In this document: in pieces, positions 15,920 through 17,343 of the stretch | Layout: each line of letters starts with the position of its first letter | How positions within the stretch are numbered: the stretch's first letter is position 1 | From: Planctomycetota bacterium | GTDB taxonomy: Bacteria; Planctomycetota; GCA-002687715; DRQF01 | Direction of reading: 5' to 3' | Assembly: GCA_015485455.1 (NCBI GenBank) | Contig: WFTN01000294.1 | Coordinates: 1-17,343 of the forward strand | DNA: 17,343 bases | Made by a program: the position numbers and the translations under genes | Notes under the pieces: model-generated | Told to the model about the DNA's origin: nothing | The model's input: the letters and a program-made list of their open reading frames with translations, nothing else | The model's database searches: none

Positions 15920-17221
15920 TTAGGTACCTTTAGGTCCAGGGCCGGCGGGAGACCGCTTACGGAATTTTACGCGCAGGCCGATTTCTGGCTCTTCACGTTT
16001 GATTACATGAGTGAAGAAGTAATAGCAGATGGGGAGCCCAAGAAGGAGACCCCAAACACCCAAAGCATGGTGCCCAATGACCAGGATAACCAGAACCAAA
16101 ATAGGATTGATGCGAAGTGCTGCCCCCATGATTCGCGGATTGAGTACGTAGGCTTCCAAAAAGTGAATGCCAGTAATGAAACCCATGAGCTTGAGCATCA
16201 TGGGGACACCATCGACGTATAGGCCAACCAAGCAGATTGGGACCGAAGAAATAAACACGCCGGCAACAGGAATGAAGCCGCAGACGAATACGGTGAGGGA
16301 AAGGAACCAAATATTGGGGATTCCCAAGACCCACAGGCCTAAGGCTGTGAGTACGGAATTGACAACTGCGATGACAGCTTGGGCTTCCAACACTTTCCCC
16401 AAGACAGATCCGAAACGAACTATGCTGCCAATCGTGTGGCGGTAGAATTCCGAGAGGCGAGTTTGCTCTAACTTCTTGATCTCTGCTCTTAGGTTGTCCA
16501 AATCCAAGACGATGAGAAAACTGAAAAGCATAGAGAGAAAAAGTAAGGAGAAGACTGCAGCAATTGCGGTGACAGCGTCTGTGATGAAGGTTGGGATGTC
16601 CTTCAATAGTCGGTCTCGGTTGTTATCGATCCAATCTCTGATTTGTGTGTTTTTCCACAGAGAGATTCGTTTGGTTGTGGGTTCTGTGTCTTCAGAGATC
16701 TCTGGCTTTGTCTCGCCGAACTCCGGTGGACCGTCCCCTGATTTTTTGGCATTGGGATGGGTCTCGATGGTGACCAAGCGCTTGTAGGCCCCGCTTTTCT
16801 CATAGAGCCATGGGTCGATGGTTTCCTCCCAACGATTGGGAAGGTCCCGAACTTGCTCGTTCATCTGTCCCAGCCCATGTTTGACTTGCGGAATGGCCAA
16901 GTGGATGATAAGTGCCAAACATAGAATGGACCCTGAAAACACGATGATGACTCGTGTTCGCCAGCTCATTTTTGGGGCAGCCCGACCGAGGGCCTTGGTA
17001 ACAGAGCTGGTCACGAATGAGATCACAAAAGTGAGGAAGATGAGTGTGAAGAATTCTCGCAAAAGCCAGAGAACAAAGAAGAAAACGCCCCAAATGAGGG
17101 TTTTCTGCAGGGCGATCTTGATTCGGTCGAAGAGTCGCCAATATTCCAAGCGACGAGCGGCCAGTTCACCGTCGATTTCTTCTTTGGTCAAATCTGTAGT
17201 TTCGTTCTTCGACTTTGCCAT
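15920..17221 (-). CDS. AI-2E/PerM-family membrane transporter
   Basis: This encodes 433 residues with the AI-2E transporter (PF01594) layout: two or three N-terminal membrane segments (about 41-74 and 91-110), a soluble stretch, then five or so segments from about 218 to 404. Family marks are GFIPVAGVFISSVP (315-328) and LNPRIMGAALRINPILVLVILVIG broken across 360-383. Members export diverse small molecules or ions; the substrate cannot be read from sequence. The soluble stretch at about 150-190 is rich in Pro, Glu, Lys and Thr and seems longer than usual. The N-terminus is a charged cytoplasmic tail. The ATG at 17221 has a good AAGGA about 4 bases upstream and lies behind a strong promoter. 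It is the first gene of a four-gene operon. Confidence 0.9.
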   Translation of the reverse strand: MAKSKNETTDLTKEEIDGELAARRLEYWRLFDRIKIALQKTLIWGVFFFVLWLLREFFTLIFLTFVISFVTSSVTKALGRAAPKMSWRTRVIIVFSGSILCLALIIHLAIPQVKHGLGQMNEQVRDLPNRWEETIDPWLYEKSGAYKRLVTIETHPNAKKSGDGPPEFGETKPEISEDTEPTTKRISLWKNTQIRDWIDNNRDRLLKDIPTFITDAVTAIAAVFSLLFLSMLFSFLIVLDLDNLRAEIKKLEQTRLSEFYRHTIGSIVRFGSVLGKVLEAQAVIAVVNSVLTALGLWVLGIPNIWFLSLTVFVCGFIPVAGVFISSVPICLVGLYVDGVPMMLKLMGFITGIHFLEAYVLNPRIMGAALRINPILVLVILVIGHHALGVWGLLLGLPICYYFFTHVIKREEPEIGLRVKFRKRSPAGPGPKGT

Positions 17222-17264
17222 CGTTCCTTGTCCCGTAGGAGAATGAGGGTTTCCTTCTGCAGAG

Positions 17265-17293
17265 AATATACTGATGAAAGGTCAAACTGCCAA
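17265..17293 (-). promoter_or_regulatory. Sigma70-type promoter of the four-gene operon
   Basis: On the minus strand -35 TTGGCA (17288-17293), exactly 17 bp, and -10 TATATT (17265-17270) give a good consensus match. The start of transcription would be near 17258, leaving a leader of about 37 bases with AAGGA before the ATG at 17221. Confidence 0.6.
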
Positions 17294-17343
17294 CGGCTGA
17301 GGTTCCTTATTGCTTTCAACCTCTTGTGATCCCGGCTCTATCC

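Overview
This window looks like bacterial chromosome from a free-living, Gram-negative-type organism, most plausibly a planctomycete or a relative. The hints are large Sec-exported multi-domain beta-sandwich proteins of the choice-of-anchor J / MAM type, a membrane-embedded MutS-like protein, a MoxR-type ATPase beside a large unknown partner, and a mix of ATG, GTG and TTG starts. That assignment is an inference from gene content; there is no rRNA, tRNA or marker gene here. I found no CRISPR array, intact insertion sequence or RNA gene.

Left part (1-6412). Three diverged 103-107 bp repeats, each with two hairpins, fill the left edge. Next come three minus-strand paralogs (4169-6163, then 2564-3655, then 401-2434) for secreted proteins with almost the same signal peptide, a jelly-roll adhesin-like domain and a common C-terminal module of about 155-165 residues. 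The two long paralogs also carry an Ig/CARDB-like domain and a second MAM-like domain; the short one lacks exactly these. Strong intrinsic terminators follow the 4169-6163 gene and the 401-2434 gene. All three start codons sit in the loop of the same small hairpin. The gap at 3656-4168 is degenerate and REP-like.

Middle part (6413-11138). A minus-strand pair encodes a single-pass extracytoplasmic protein and, coupled to it by an ATGA overlap, a polytopic GT-C-type membrane protein. Divergent from this pair lies a plus-strand pair: a YgiQ-family radical SAM enzyme and a COG4947-like esterase-fold protein, 2 bp apart.

Right part (11193-17221). Four tightly packed minus-strand genes form an operon behind a good sigma70-type promoter (-35 TTGGCA, 17 bp, -10 TATATT): an AI-2E/PerM-family permease, a MutS-like ATPase with predicted membrane segments, a MoxR-type AAA+ ATPase, and a 616-residue protein of unknown function whose N-terminus looks TraB/ChaN-like. 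The last three are joined by 8-bp and 4-bp overlaps. This is the best candidate here for an undescribed functional unit. The MoxR ATPase and the unknown protein probably work together; how they relate to the membrane MutS and the permease is open.
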